From contig NC_079234.1 in the NCBI RefSeq assembly GCF_028502605.1, positions 4,340,001-4,404,000 of the forward strand: 64,000 nt of DNA, written 5' to 3'. Below the pieces are notes generated by a model. It ran no database searches. It saw only the letters and a list, made by a program, of their open reading frames with translations, and was not told the origin of the DNA. Positions within the stretch are counted from its first letter, which is position 1; each line of letters opens with the position of its first letter. The position numbers were made by a program, and so were the translations under genes. Of this stretch, positions 24,097 to 33,969 are shown one piece after another. This DNA is from Trichoderma breve (Eukaryota > Ascomycota > Sordariomycetes > Hypocreales > Hypocreaceae).

Positions 24097-24620
24097 ATGG
24101 AGACCAAAGAAGACACGCCGACTCGCTTTCCTGCTCTCTCCGCGGACGTATTTGCAGCCAGCGATTCCACCACCACAGAGAGTCCGCCTGTCAGTCCACG
24201 AACTCAGCTCCCTGCCTATGGCGACGAGAGAGAGCCTCCCAAATACCAGGAAGATGGATTAAGCAAAGATGAGGACGCCATCAACAAAGCGAAAACAAGA
24301 AGGACCCTATTTGTTCGACTTTTGTCGTCCATCTTCGTGACTGTGATAGTGTTGCTGGTTGTGGCGGCCGCGGTCGGGCGAATCTATGATAGGCAGGCCA
24401 GGGACAAGAAGTCGAAAGAAGAACAAAAGTGAGACCGCCTTTGCCCTTGTTAATATATGAGATAAGATGGACTTGCTGAGAGTTTAACCTAAGAGCCAAT
24501 GATACGGAAATGGGAGTCAAAATCCAAGAAGGAAACGATACTCTTCTAGTGTCATTAACAGCCACTTCTGCGGCTCTGGTCTTTACCGTTGCAGCGACGG
24601 CCGTTCCATCTATTGCATAG
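24097..24620 (+). CDS. small membrane protein, two hydrophobic segments
   Basis: Family not recognised. Exon 1 is 24097-24428 and exon 2 is 24494-24620; the 65-bp intron (GTGAGA...CTAAG) overlaps the apparent stop of the unspliced frame. The spliced product is 152 residues. Residues 1-65 are acidic and Ser/Thr/Pro-rich (TESPPVSPRTQLPAYGDERE), suggesting a cytoplasmic tail open to phosphorylation. LFVRLLSSIFVTVIVLLVVA (about 71-95) is a transmembrane segment, a charged Lys/Arg/Glu stretch follows, then GNDTLLVSLTATSAALVFTV is a second hydrophobic segment close to the end. The second segment and its in-phase stop at 24620 are the reason for the splice. A one-exon product of 111 residues is the alternative. 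Confidence 0.5.
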
Positions 24621-24709
24621 ATCTTAAATAACACCCAATTATCACTATTACACATTTCTTTTATTGTATGTACTTATTCGCAGTACAGTAATAATCGTCT
24701 AGTTTGAAA

Positions 24710-25099
24710 TCATGAAAAATTGCTATCGGAGCCTTTGGATGGCTTCTTCGCATCAAACTTTAATAATACATCAATGAGCTGTTCGCCCGCCTTTTCAATG
24801 ATCGCCACATTCAATAGTATTTCTTCCTATTCATGATTTGTATTGGTATTCAACTCTGCCCCCGTTCCCAAAAACTTCAGAAGACGCAGCGCAAGTACGT
24901 CTGGTGTCAAATCTTCTTGTTGTTCATTGCTGTCCTTAGTGCTACTTACAACACATGGTGCTTCATGAAGTTTCCAAGATTGATTGCAAAAGCTACATGC
25001 AGCCAAGCTTAGATGGTACGCCAAGAGTTTGGGGGCTGGGGACTTGCAAATCCTTCCCTCATCTTTACCGTCTCCATGGTCGGGATCCAAACTGCACAA
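24710..25099 (-). pseudogene. broken gene with in-frame TAG, helical-repeat tail
   Basis: An open minus-strand frame from 25099 reads LTPDVLALRLLKFLGTGAEL near its end and stops at a TAG (24829-24827). The same frame then continues for 38 codons, ILLNVAIIEKAGEQLIDVLL being the clearest part, to a TGA at 24712-24710. The alternation of hydrophobic and charged residues resembles the degenerate helical repeats at the C-termini of fungal ankyrin and NLR proteins. A GTAAGT near 24950 might be a donor site. I read it as a nonsense-broken remnant; a functional gene with introns cannot be excluded. Confidence 0.4.
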
Positions 25100-25583
25100 C
25101 CGAGGCTGGCCAGTGCAATACTCACAGATAGGTAAGAAAACTGGAGGATCTCACGCAACAGGAATTCGGACACGGAATTGGTTGAGGTGTGTGCATCATT
25201 TAGGTCCCATTCTCCCGCATGGAAGGTGGTTCCCCGACAATATGTATATACATACCTTAGTAGGTAGTACCTCTAATAGGGTGGTACGTTCTTCCTGTAC
25301 AGGTCTACGGGGTCCCGTACATTAATCTGGTACGGGTCCCGAATACCTATGGGTCACCCCACAGCCCAGCGGCACGTTTATATAAACAACATCGAAGTCA
25401 GACAAATCGAATACAACGCTAAGAGCATTGAGAAGTTCATCCCCATGAGAATCATTTTCAGGATGTGCTCTCATTCTTCAATGTGATGTTATGAGGTGTT
25501 TACTATATCTATAGGATAGATAGAGAAAAGTCAAGTATCTAGTTATTCACGGCATAGTCCTCCTATATACAAACTTCGAGGAT
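25100..25583. other. gene-free spacer
   Basis: AT-rich sequence with short palindromic runs (GGTAC/GTACC, 25260-25340). No gene seen. Confidence 0.5.
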
Positions 25584-25969
25584 TTAATATCCCTCTTCAT
25601 CGCTGATTATACTCCTCAGTTGTACTGTCCGTGATGGCAATGGTAGAAAGCTCTGAGGGCTAATAGATATGTCTGTAAATGTAACGAGTTCATATAACGT
25701 AGCATCAAACCAGAATGAAAAGAAACAAAGTTACATGACAAAATGTTGACAATATATGCAATGTAAAGCTCTCCTTGATACACCATCCTGTGGCAGTTGA
25801 GGGAAATGCCGGGCAGAATCCCGTCTTCGTCTTCTAGAGTAGGTACTGAAGTAGGATCCTTTCTCCTGGCCGTTCTATCGTCTCTGATACTGATGCGACA
25901 TGAAACTATCTCTACAGAAGCAGGTAGCAAAATTCCGTTCGATATTTCACCACCTGAATTTGCTTGCAT
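25584..25969 (-). CDS. possible small spliced gene, unknown
   Basis: The unspliced frame (25969-25616) ends in low-quality sequence. A 62-bp intron, 25734-25673 (GTAACT...TTTACAG), joins exons 25969-25735 and 25672-25584 in phase and gives 107 residues ending VQLRSIISDEEGY. No signal peptide, clear transmembrane segment or known domain; GELYIAYIVNILSYISI is mildly hydrophobic. It could be the tail of a larger lost gene. The splice signals are plausible but not strong. Confidence 0.3.
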
Positions 25970-26832
25970 TTGCTAAATCGGCGTCATCGACAGCGGGTAC
26001 GATCCATGAACCACATCCTTAAAAAGATACAGCAAATATTCCAGAATATACTGCTATTTCTTTCTCTCTGATTCACGAATTGTATTTAAAAGGAGGAATC
26101 AATTGAGCGACGATGAACGGGAATCAGCCGTTGCGTGGTCGAGAGGGAATTATCCGCCTACGTCATGTACATATATCATTACATGTAACTTGATTGAAAC
26201 CCCCACGCTCCCTGTATCGTAATTTCCTCCAACCCCAACGGATTCACTCTCACAGTAATGTCGAATGGGTGTGCGGATGTTACCAACGCGGCCAAAGGAT
26301 CTCGAGTGGAATGAGTTGGCGGGATTCGTATTGGTTGCCGACGCAAGACTCCTCACTTATACAACACTCACCATTTGCCACCTATCAATCAAGGAGCAGC
26401 CAACACGATCCTAGAACGAGGCTATGTAGAGAGGGGTTACAACTCAATATTATAAACTGCCTTGCCTTTCCCCATAATGCGCCTTCACACCTGTTCTGCG
26501 CCGACGGCAAGGCTGGGTGACACCCACGCATACGCTCACTTTCGTATGTCTATGAGTGCTATCATTCGCCATGTCTAGACTGAACGTTTGTCAATGTAAG
26601 GCGGGGTCAGAGTGGTATTGGGGGTGAAATTTAGAAATGTTACATCTAGAATCATCCATCTAATAAATTTGAATATCATCCTATATCAACCCACCAGTAG
26701 CTGCAAGTCTTGTGGCGCTGGCAGCCTTGCAATCCAATTCTTTTGAGCACCAGAAACTTTGGAGAACGATTTGATTACATGCGCCAAGATTAATATACAT
26801 TACAGTTAGCTTGTCGGGAATCAAACAACGCA
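25970..26832. other. upstream region of the NLR gene
   Basis: AT-rich, no convincing frame. Contains the promoter of the NLR gene. Confidence 0.5.
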
Positions 26833-29593
26833 ATGGAGCGACCAGTGCCCGGCCAGCGCGAGGTTGGCAACTCTCAATTTGGCAACAATACTACTATTCA
26901 CCAAGACAACAATACTTTTAGCTTCCATCTACCACTACGACCAGCTCGACCTGCCATCCGCATTATTCCTTATCCACTCAATGAGGATCTTGTCGATCGC
27001 CCAGATATTATGGGAAAGGTCGATGCGCTTCTACCGCAGGCGCCACACACATACTGCAGTGCTGCTCTCTGGGGTCTAGGCGGATCAGGGTAGGTCCCAA
27101 ATTCTTATCATTCAAATCCACGTATGGATGCGGCTATTAAAAGCGTCGAGAAAAACGCAAATTGCACTCAACTATGCGTATCAACGATGCAACAAAAGGG
27201 ACTGTTCCGTCTTTTGGGTGCATGCCGACAGCGAGGCAACATTTTCGCAGGATTACAAAACAATAGCGCAGGCATTCGGCATAGACCAGCAACTCAAAGG
27301 CGAAGAGCTATATGCAGCTGTGTGCGATCAAATAGCGGCACAACCAGATTGGGTTCTTATTCTCGATAATACTGACGACTTACGGCAATTTGGTGTTGAG
27401 CAGGCGCCACAGCAGACAAACAGCTTATATCGATACATCCCTAAGGCGTCCACCGGGACAGTATTGTGGACTTCTCGCGATGCTCATATTGTAGGGACGC
27501 TCGTAGGTTCAACGCGAGGCATCGAGGTCGCCCGCATGAATTATGATGAGGCGGAAATTCTCTTGAAATTAGCAGGGAGCTTGGAGGTGGGAAGAGAAAA
27601 AATGGAAATCATTACCTTGTTAGAAGAACTCCAATGGCTTCCCTTGGCCATTATGCAAGCCGGGTCCTATATGAGACGGACATCAACATCGGCCAAGGAG
27701 TATTCATCTCTACTAGCGCAAAACAAGAAAAGATGGCAGCTTCTCAAAGAAGAGGAATTTGACAGGCATCGAAAGCCCTATGTTCCTAACAACGTCCTCG
27801 AAACGTTGAGCATCTCGATTGACCGCCTTAAACAAGACAGTGAGATTGCATACAACATTCTCCACGCCATCGCATACGTTTCCAACCAAAATATTCCGCA
27901 CGAAATCATAACAACTATTCTCAAGCACTGCGATAACAGCCTAGTTGATCCAGAGAAGTTGGAGGCTGAGGCTACCAAAGCCATCATGCGTCTGAAAGAA
28001 TTTTCTTTTCTTGGCGTGCACAGAACGGAGGACGGTGGTAGAAGCTACGAGATGCATAAACTCGTTCAGGAGGCAACACGATATGGCTTGAGTCTATGCA
28101 AGCCCAGCGTTCCTGATAACGTTTTCTCAAATAGGGAAGGCGAGCGGTATTTTTCTGGCATTGCAGTTCAGGCCATACTCGATCTTTTCCCGGATTCAGA
28201 ACTGGGGACATGGTCGCAGTGTGAGAAATACTTGGCACATGCAGTGCAGACAGTATACTGGGCAGATTTAAACGACAAACGACACGAGACAAGCCTGCTC
28301 TTCTATAGAGTGTCCCTGTTTCTTCATGACTGTGGACGATGGAGCGAAAGAGAACTTGTGAATAAAAAGGGATTGGAATTCGATCGAGAAATCTGGGGAG
28401 AAAAGCATCCAGATACATTCATCAGCATGGAACACCTTGCGACAACGTACCGGATACAATGCCGGCATAAAGAGGCAGAGGCTCTGGAAGTCCAAATTCT
28501 TGACCTCAGACGAGAAACTCTCGGAAAGAAGCACCCGCATACCTTAATGAGTATGGAGAACCTTGCAACAACGCACTGGGCCCAGTGTCAGTACAAAGAA
28601 TCAGAGGCTCTTGAAGTGCAAGTCCTTGACCTTCGGCGAGAAATTCTCGGAGATAAGCATCCAGATACAATTCAGACAATAGGAGCTCTTGGAATAATAT
28701 ACAGGGATCAAGGCCTGTATAAAAAGGCAGAGCCTCTTCTGGTTCAAGTCTTTGATCTTTCACGAGAAATTCTTGGAGACAAACATCTACGGGTAATATG
28801 GAGCATGGAAAGCCTGGGAATTACATACGGTCTACAAGGCCGATATAAGGAGGCGGAGGCTCTTCAAGTTCAAGTCTATGACCTCCGACGAGAAATTCTC
28901 GGAACTAGACATCCAGAGACGTTTCAGGGTATGTCGAATCTTTCATTAACATACTGGCGACAAGGCCGATATAAAGAGGCAGAGGCTCTTCAGCTTCAAG
29001 TCTTTAAGCTTCAACAAGAAATTCTCGGAGAAAGACACCCAGACACAATTCGGAGTATATCAAATCTTTCATCAATATATGGTAAACAAGGACGGCGTAA
29101 AGAGGCCGAGGCAGAGTCTATTCAAATTAAAGTCTTCAACTTTCGACGAGAAATTCTTGGAGATAAACATCCAGAGACAATATGGAGTATGGAATACCTT
29201 TCGTCAATATACGGTAAAAAAGGTCTGTATGAAGAGTCAGAGGCTCTAGCAGTTCAAGTACTAGATCTTCGACGGGAGAGTCTTGGGGAAGAGCATCCGG
29301 ACACTATCAGGGTCATGCACAACCTTGCCTGTACCTGGAAGGGACAAGGCCGTCATGATGACGCCCTTGCACAAATGGGAAAGTGTGTGGAGTATAAACG
29401 CTCCGTATTAGGGCCAGAGCATCCAGAAACAGCCCTTTCGGTCAAAGTTCTCGAAACGTGGGAACGTGAGGATCATATTCTGGAATCGAACGAAATTGAT
29501 AGCCAAAATGAGGAAACGGTGGGGGGGCCTCAGCAAGTGCAAACCAAAACGTCCAGATTACGAAAGATGGCAGACACATTGAACTGTTTTTAA
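26833..29593 (+). CDS. NLR-type NB-ARC/TPR protein
   Basis: STAND-class ATPase of the fungal NOD-like receptor group, thought to sense non-self or damage and oligomerise to trigger a partner effector. Exons 26833-27089 and 27151-29593 join inside the P-loop (61-bp intron) to 899 residues. Residues 1-40 are an Asn/Gly/Gln-rich lead (GNSQFGNNTTIHQDNN) in place of a catalytic effector domain. NB-ARC features: Walker A GLGGSGKT (81-88), Walker B WVLILDNTDD (about 153-162), sensor-like TGTVLWTSRD (187-196) and a GLPL-like QWLPLAIMQAGSY (247-259). A helical region follows, then nine kinesin-light-chain-type TPRs at about 470-855, each marked by G-x-x-HP-x-T. The intron inside the P-loop makes the unspliced frame appear to lack it. 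A HET-domain gene lies 300 bp downstream on the same strand. Confidence 0.9.
28390..29440 (+). repeat. tandem 126-bp TPR-coding repeats
   Basis: Nine copies of a 42-codon unit. The G-x-x-HP codons start at 28397, 28523 and 28649 and continue at 126-bp steps; one unit is 6 bp longer (extra Ala-Glu near 29110). Blocks such as AAAGAGGCAGAGGCTCT and CGACGAGAAATTCTCGGA recur almost unchanged at the DNA level. Confidence 0.85.
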
Positions 29594-29893
29594 TAAAATT
29601 CGGTAGGCAAAATATGTTGTTAGCTTAAGTTATTTGCAAAGACCCCCCAAAAATATAAATAAAGATAAATAATAAAAAATTTTCTCATCTACTCGAGAAT
29701 GCGCATTACACGTCTTACACCCCTTATGCATGCATCACGCGCTAGAACATGTTAAAGCTTCGCTGTGCGGGCCGAGTACAGCACAGCAATTATATCCCCT
29801 CATTTGATCCCCCCAAAGCTCTTCAAGCATCTCGAGGCAAATTTCCCATAACGGAGCTGAAAAAAAAGTATTCACTCTGCCAAACTTCACGCC

Positions 29894-32137
29894 ATGCGTC
29901 TACTCCATACAAAAGAGCTGGACACTGGGGGGTTTGAGCTAAAAGAATTCGGCCAAGAAAATGTCCCGCCCTACGCCATTCTGTCGCACACTTGGGGTGA
30001 AGAAGAAGTCACCTTTCAAGACATGACTCTTGGTCGCTTTGCAAACAAGAAAGGCTACGACAAGATCAAAGGCTGTTGTATCCTGGCAAGGGCTAACGGA
30101 TACGACTATGCCTGGGTAGACACCTGTTGCATCGACAAGACAAGCAGTGCTGAGCTGTCTGAGGCAATCAACTCCATGTACCAGTGGTACGTTGAAGCCG
30201 ATGTCTGCTATGGCTTTCTTGCAGACGTGCCGTCCAAGGTTGCTTTTTCGGAGAGCAGGTGGTTTACCAGAGGGTGGACGCTTCAAGAATTGATTGCACC
30301 AGAGACGATGATCTTCTTAGATGAAGCATGGAACGAGTTGGGTACCAGAGAAAGCCTGAAACAAGAAATCTCCAAGCGCACCGGCATACCTATGAGCGTT
30401 CTCTCTGGTTCCAGTCTCGGGAGTGTAAGTGTTGCGCAAAAAATGTCATGGGCCTCTTCAAGGCAAACATCACGGTCTGAAGACCGAGCCTACTGTCTGA
30501 TGGGCATATTTGGCATCAACATGCCATTATTATATGGCGAGGGGGACAGGGCCTTTATGAGGCTCCAAGAGGAGATCATGAAGGTGACGGACGACGACAG
30601 CATTTTCGCCTGGAGATCCAAAACCCAGCGCCACTCATCGCTATTGGCTACATCTCCAGATGCGTTTGAGCACTCCGGCAACATTGTCCGTAGGCGCACT
30701 GGCTGGCTTCCAGACAGCAGATCTTGGACAGTCAGTAACAAGGGTATTCGCCTAGAGCTATCTTATATGGGAGTAGGACACCAAGGACTGGGACTTGCCA
30801 TACTGCATTGCGCAGAACGCAACAGAAAGAGACACGACTTTATTGCGATATACCTCAAAGATGTATCCCTTACCATGGAGAACTTTGAGAGAGTCTGGTG
30901 CGAACGGTACGAGTTGTTTGATCCCATGCCTTTTCGACCAAGTCAACGCCCTCAAAGATGGATAAACGTTCGGCAACACCGTCCAGTAACAACGCGAATG
31001 CGAAATCGTCACCAGATAGGAAGCGCAAGTATTGCCGCGCCGGGGCAACCCCCGCCGAACCCTCGTGATGACCCTGATTGGGGTCTGTTCGATGCGACGA
31101 TAAATTTTATCAACGGTTCGTCAACACCGCCGCCAGTGAATTGGAATTCTGGAGAGCAGCCTTCGCTCCTCGACATGGCAAAGGCAGGGCGCGTGTTGGA
31201 GACGCAATGGCTACTTGCAGAGCGTTCCACCAAGCCCGATCAGAAGGATAGGAGTGGACGAACTGCTCTGTCATATGCAGCGGCTAATGGGCATGCCAAG
31301 ATTGTATGGCTGCTCCTAATGCGGCGTGATGTCAAGCCAGATGAGAAGGATTCAGGCGGACGAACGCCTCTGTCTCATGCGGCTAAAGAGGGTCATGCTG
31401 AAGTTGTCTGGCTCCTCTTGACCCGAGGGGATATCGATATCCACTCAAAGGATAATAAAGGCCAGACACCACTATTCCATGCAGCGGCAAACGGGCGCAA
31501 AACCATCATATCAATGTTGTTGGCTCGCGGAGAGTCCCAGCATCACTTGAGAGACGATTCCGGGAGGACGCCGCTCTCGTATGCGTCAGAAGGGGGACAC
31601 GAAGCCGCTGTAGAGATGTTCCTCGACCGAAGCGATATGGACGCAGATGCAAGAGACGATCAGGGACTAACTCCTCTCGCCTATGCCGCCTTTAACGGAC
31701 ACTATTCGGTCACCATCATGTTGATTGAGCAGGGAGCCGATATCGACTCACAGGATAATCATCGTCAGACGCCGCTGTGGTTAGCAACTCAGAAGGGCCA
31801 TGAGAGGATTGTCGATTTACTCCTCAATAACGGGGCCAATATGGAGATTAAGGGCTACGATGGTAGCACGCCGCTTTTATCTGCAGTTTGTCTAGGGCGG
31901 GATGACATTATGCAGCTGCTCATCGACAAAGGCGCAGATTTAAATACGACGAATGAATACGGCGAAACACCGCTCATTAGGGCCATCAGAGATGAACATG
32001 CGGCTATGGCCAAAATATTGATTGAAAAGGGTGCCAAAGTCGATGTGAAAGACAAGTACCACACAACTGCGCTGCAGTATGCATCTGAGAAGGGATACCA
32101 TGACATTGTTCAACTGCTAGGCCACAACGGTGCTTAA
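29894..32137 (+). CDS. HET-domain protein with C-terminal ankyrin repeats
   Basis: Putative cell-death effector of the heterokaryon-incompatibility class. Intronless, 747 residues. The HET domain starts almost at residue 1: PPYAILSHTWGEEEVTFQDM (25-44), YDYAWVDTCCIDK (about 69-81) and SRWFTRGWTLQELIAP (about 121-136). The block EDRAYCLMGIFGINMPLLYG (about 197-216) is the usual extension of HET-D/E-type proteins. After a Pro/Arg-rich linker (about 355-425), ten ankyrin repeats run to the end; repeats 2-9 are canonical (GRTPLSHAAKEGHAEVVWLL) and the tenth stops early at LLGHNGA. The start codon is the first ATG and begins the usual HET N-terminus MRLLHTKEL. It lies 300 bp after the NLR gene on the same strand. 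Sequence beyond the stop still encodes ankyrin pieces. Confidence 0.9.
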   Translation: MRLLHTKELDTGGFELKEFGQENVPPYAILSHTWGEEEVTFQDMTLGRFANKKGYDKIKGCCILARANGYDYAWVDTCCIDKTSSAELSEAINSMYQWYVEADVCYGFLADVPSKVAFSESRWFTRGWTLQELIAPETMIFLDEAWNELGTRESLKQEISKRTGIPMSVLSGSSLGSVSVAQKMSWASSRQTSRSEDRAYCLMGIFGINMPLLYGEGDRAFMRLQEEIMKVTDDDSIFAWRSKTQRHSSLLATSPDAFEHSGNIVRRRTGWLPDSRSWTVSNKGIRLELSYMGVGHQGLGLAILHCAERNRKRHDFIAIYLKDVSLTMENFERVWCERYELFDPMPFRPSQRPQRWINVRQHRPVTTRMRNRHQIGSASIAAPGQPPPNPRDDPDWGLFDATINFINGSSTPPPVNWNSGEQPSLLDMAKAGRVLETQWLLAERSTKPDQKDRSGRTALSYAAANGHAKIVWLLLMRRDVKPDEKDSGGRTPLSHAAKEGHAEVVWLLLTRGDIDIHSKDNKGQTPLFHAAANGRKTIISMLLARGESQHHLRDDSGRTPLSYASEGGHEAAVEMFLDRSDMDADARDDQGLTPLAYAAFNGHYSVTIMLIEQGADIDSQDNHRQTPLWLATQKGHERIVDLLLNNGANMEIKGYDGSTPLLSAVCLGRDDIMQLLIDKGADLNTTNEYGETPLIRAIRDEHAAMAKILIEKGAKVDVKDKYHTTALQYASEKGYHDIVQLLGHNGA

Positions 32138-32330
32138 CAATGGGGGCAATTATGGTTAGTACAACGTTGATACAAACAAGGTAAATAATTCGAAGTGACG
32201 AAATATTGATTTTACTGCTCAAAAGAGGTGCCAGACTATGGTCGCGGATAGAGTAGGGCGGCTGATGGAACACCTATACACTTGGGAGCCAGCGTGATAG
32301 CATTGTTCAGCTACATAGAAATACTCGGCG
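32138..32330 (+). pseudogene. decayed ankyrin repeats 11-12 beyond the HET gene stop
   Basis: Directly after the TAA, ankyrin-like pieces appear in the expected order but in shifting frames: DEILILLLKRGARL (from about 32197), ADGTPIHLGA (from 32258) and RDSIVQL (from about 32293). Their spacing fits the end of one repeat and most of the next. The HET protein therefore probably once had a longer ankyrin domain, lost by frameshift and nonsense changes. Confidence 0.6.
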
Positions 32331-32857
32331 GTTGATAGGCAGCCCACTGAAGAGAGATAGAGTCTTTCAGAAACAATGTGATTGCATTCTTTGACCATGA
32401 ACAGTGTTCTCTGGAGCATAGCATCGTACCTGCCAACGTTGATCCCGGTTGATCCTGGACTCGAGGCCGATCATTCATCGTGAATGAGAACAAACGATGC
32501 CAAGCTATTTTATTTAATTCAACGTTCGAACATTAAATGATGTACAAGATATTGCTTCGTATTAGACTTGAACAGTCGAACCATGGTGCTTCAAAGTGTC
32601 ACTTAATATTCGTCCACGGGATATTCCCGTCCAATGATCAAACGACTCTCCCATGGTGATACTTGCCTTCTTCAGAGCTTTTGCCCAAGTATGAGTATTG
32701 AAGACATCGCGGCCAACAGCGACACTAACCACTTATATCCCCTCGTACATAATCTTTTATCCTCCCTTCACAAATCTTATACCATGAGCCAACTCTCCAC
32801 CTGACTAAGTCCTAGATCCTACATACATGGGCACAGCCACGATGCCTACCCAACACG
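32331..32857. other. spacer between HET gene and RNA array
   Basis: No gene seen. The AT content rises; no fifth copy of the array core is found here. Confidence 0.5.
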
Positions 32858-32902
32858 CCAATCACAGTCGTCCTTTCCCTTGCTCAAACGTCCGATATAA
32901 AG
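32858..32902 (+). promoter_or_regulatory. CCAAT and TATA boxes of RNA unit 1
   Basis: CCAATCACAG begins at 32858 and ATATAAAG at 32895, 37 bp apart; the TATA-like box starts 27 bp before the TTCAGTGAAG element. Confidence 0.55.
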
Positions 32903-32921
32903 CAAGTTAAACACGTTGGTT

Positions 32922-33071
32922 TTCAGTGAAGTAGCTGAATAATCTCCAGTATGAGACTTGTTTTCCAGGGGGCTCTCTTCGGAGAGTTCCGTTCGCAGAA
33001 CTTGTACCCCAATTGGGAGCCTTCACTTTTTGTCACTCGGTTCGAGTGAGCTCTGTTGCACTCTTTTTTTT
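32922..33071 (+). ncRNA. candidate Pol III small RNA, unit 1
   Basis: Predicted transcript starts near TTCAGTGAAG. AGTGAAG (32925-32931) can pair with CTTCACT (33021-33027). TAGCTGAATAA just inside resembles an A box; GGTTCGAGT (33039-33047) resembles a B box. A hairpin CCC-AATT-GGG lies just before CTTCACT. A run of five T follows CTTCACT and a run of eight T ends the unit at 33071. The RNA could end at the first T-run (about 110 nt, with GTTCGA downstream as in yeast SNR6) or the second (150 nt). No known RNA family recognised. Confidence 0.55.
33064..33071 (+). terminator. T8 run, unit 1
   Basis: Eight consecutive T, the type of site at which RNA polymerase III stops. It begins 24 bp after the start of GTTCGA. 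Confidence 0.5.
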
Positions 33072-33385
33072 CTTTGGATCGTCCGTTTTTATCCCATTAT
33101 CATAGCATAGAACACCATGGGTTACATGTATGGAAATATCAGGTACCTACTCATAGCTATCTCCTTAGACCCGGCCATAAAAAATATGGCCTCAGAGACT
33201 CCAAATCCACAAGACAAGAATATAGCTAATAATCTATATCAACAAATCAGTCAATAATGTAAACTTCCTCCAAAAGCACTGGACAACATCCCATAACAAG
33301 CAATGATGATGCTGTACACAAGCCTTGCACCAGCCTGCTTACAGCTACAGCCCTGGATGTGACTCACCACCCCAGCTCTACTCAG

Positions 33386-33429
33386 CCAATCACAGTCCAA
33401 ATCTTGTTACAACAACACCCCTTATAAAG
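33386..33429 (+). promoter_or_regulatory. CCAAT and TATA boxes of RNA unit 2
   Basis: CCAATCACAG at 33386 and TTATAAAG at 33422, 36 bp apart; the TATA box again starts 27 bp before TTCAGTGAAG. Confidence 0.6.
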
Positions 33430-33448
33430 TAAATTAAACGAGCTGATT

Positions 33449-33594
33449 TTCAGTGAAGTAGCTTAAGAACTCTCCAAAAATGAGACATAGTTGGAAATGG
33501 GCGATCTTCGTCCCGTATCTAGTTCATCTACCCCATTCGGGGACTTCACTTTTTGTCACTCTGTTCGAGTAACGTCTGTTGCATTCTTTTTTTT
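33449..33594 (+). ncRNA. candidate Pol III small RNA, unit 2
   Basis: Same plan as unit 1: TTCAGTGAAG at 33449, CTTCACT at 33544-33550, GTTCGA at 33563-33568, T8 at 33587-33594. The hairpin before CTTCACT reads CCCC-ATTC-GGGG. The central part is alignable with unit 1 (CTCCA...ATGAGAC, TCTTCG, TACCCC). Confidence 0.58.
33587..33594 (+). terminator. T8 run, unit 2
   Basis: Eight T beginning 24 bp after the start of GTTCGA, the same distance as in unit 1. Confidence 0.5.
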
Positions 33595-33905
33595 ATTTTA
33601 TCTCTATCTGTCTTTCTATATGACAGGTTATATGTATGTAGATGCATTAGTAGATACTTTCGTAGACTTGGCCTTATTTTTACAACATCGGAGTCTCTCT
33701 CTACATTCATATCCACAAACTTGGAGTATATATGCCTAAATCTCTATCATCACGCCGATTTCCAACTTTCACTGTAAATCCATCCAGACGCATCATACGA
33801 TACCCCAGACCAAGCAATGATGCTGTACACAAGACTTACACCAGCCTAGAGCTCTGGCTCTCGGTGTGTGACTCACCCCCACATCGCCATCCCAGCTCCA
33901 ACAAG

Positions 33906-33950
33906 CCAATCACAGCCCGTCTCTCACCAACACAAACATCCCTTATCAAA
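33906..33950 (+). promoter_or_regulatory. CCAAT and TATA-like boxes of RNA unit 3
   Basis: CCAATCACAG at 33906 and TTATCAAA at 33943, 37 bp apart; the TATA-like box starts 27 bp before TTCAGTGAAG. Confidence 0.55.
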
Positions 33951-33969
33951 CAACTTTAACGAGCAGACA

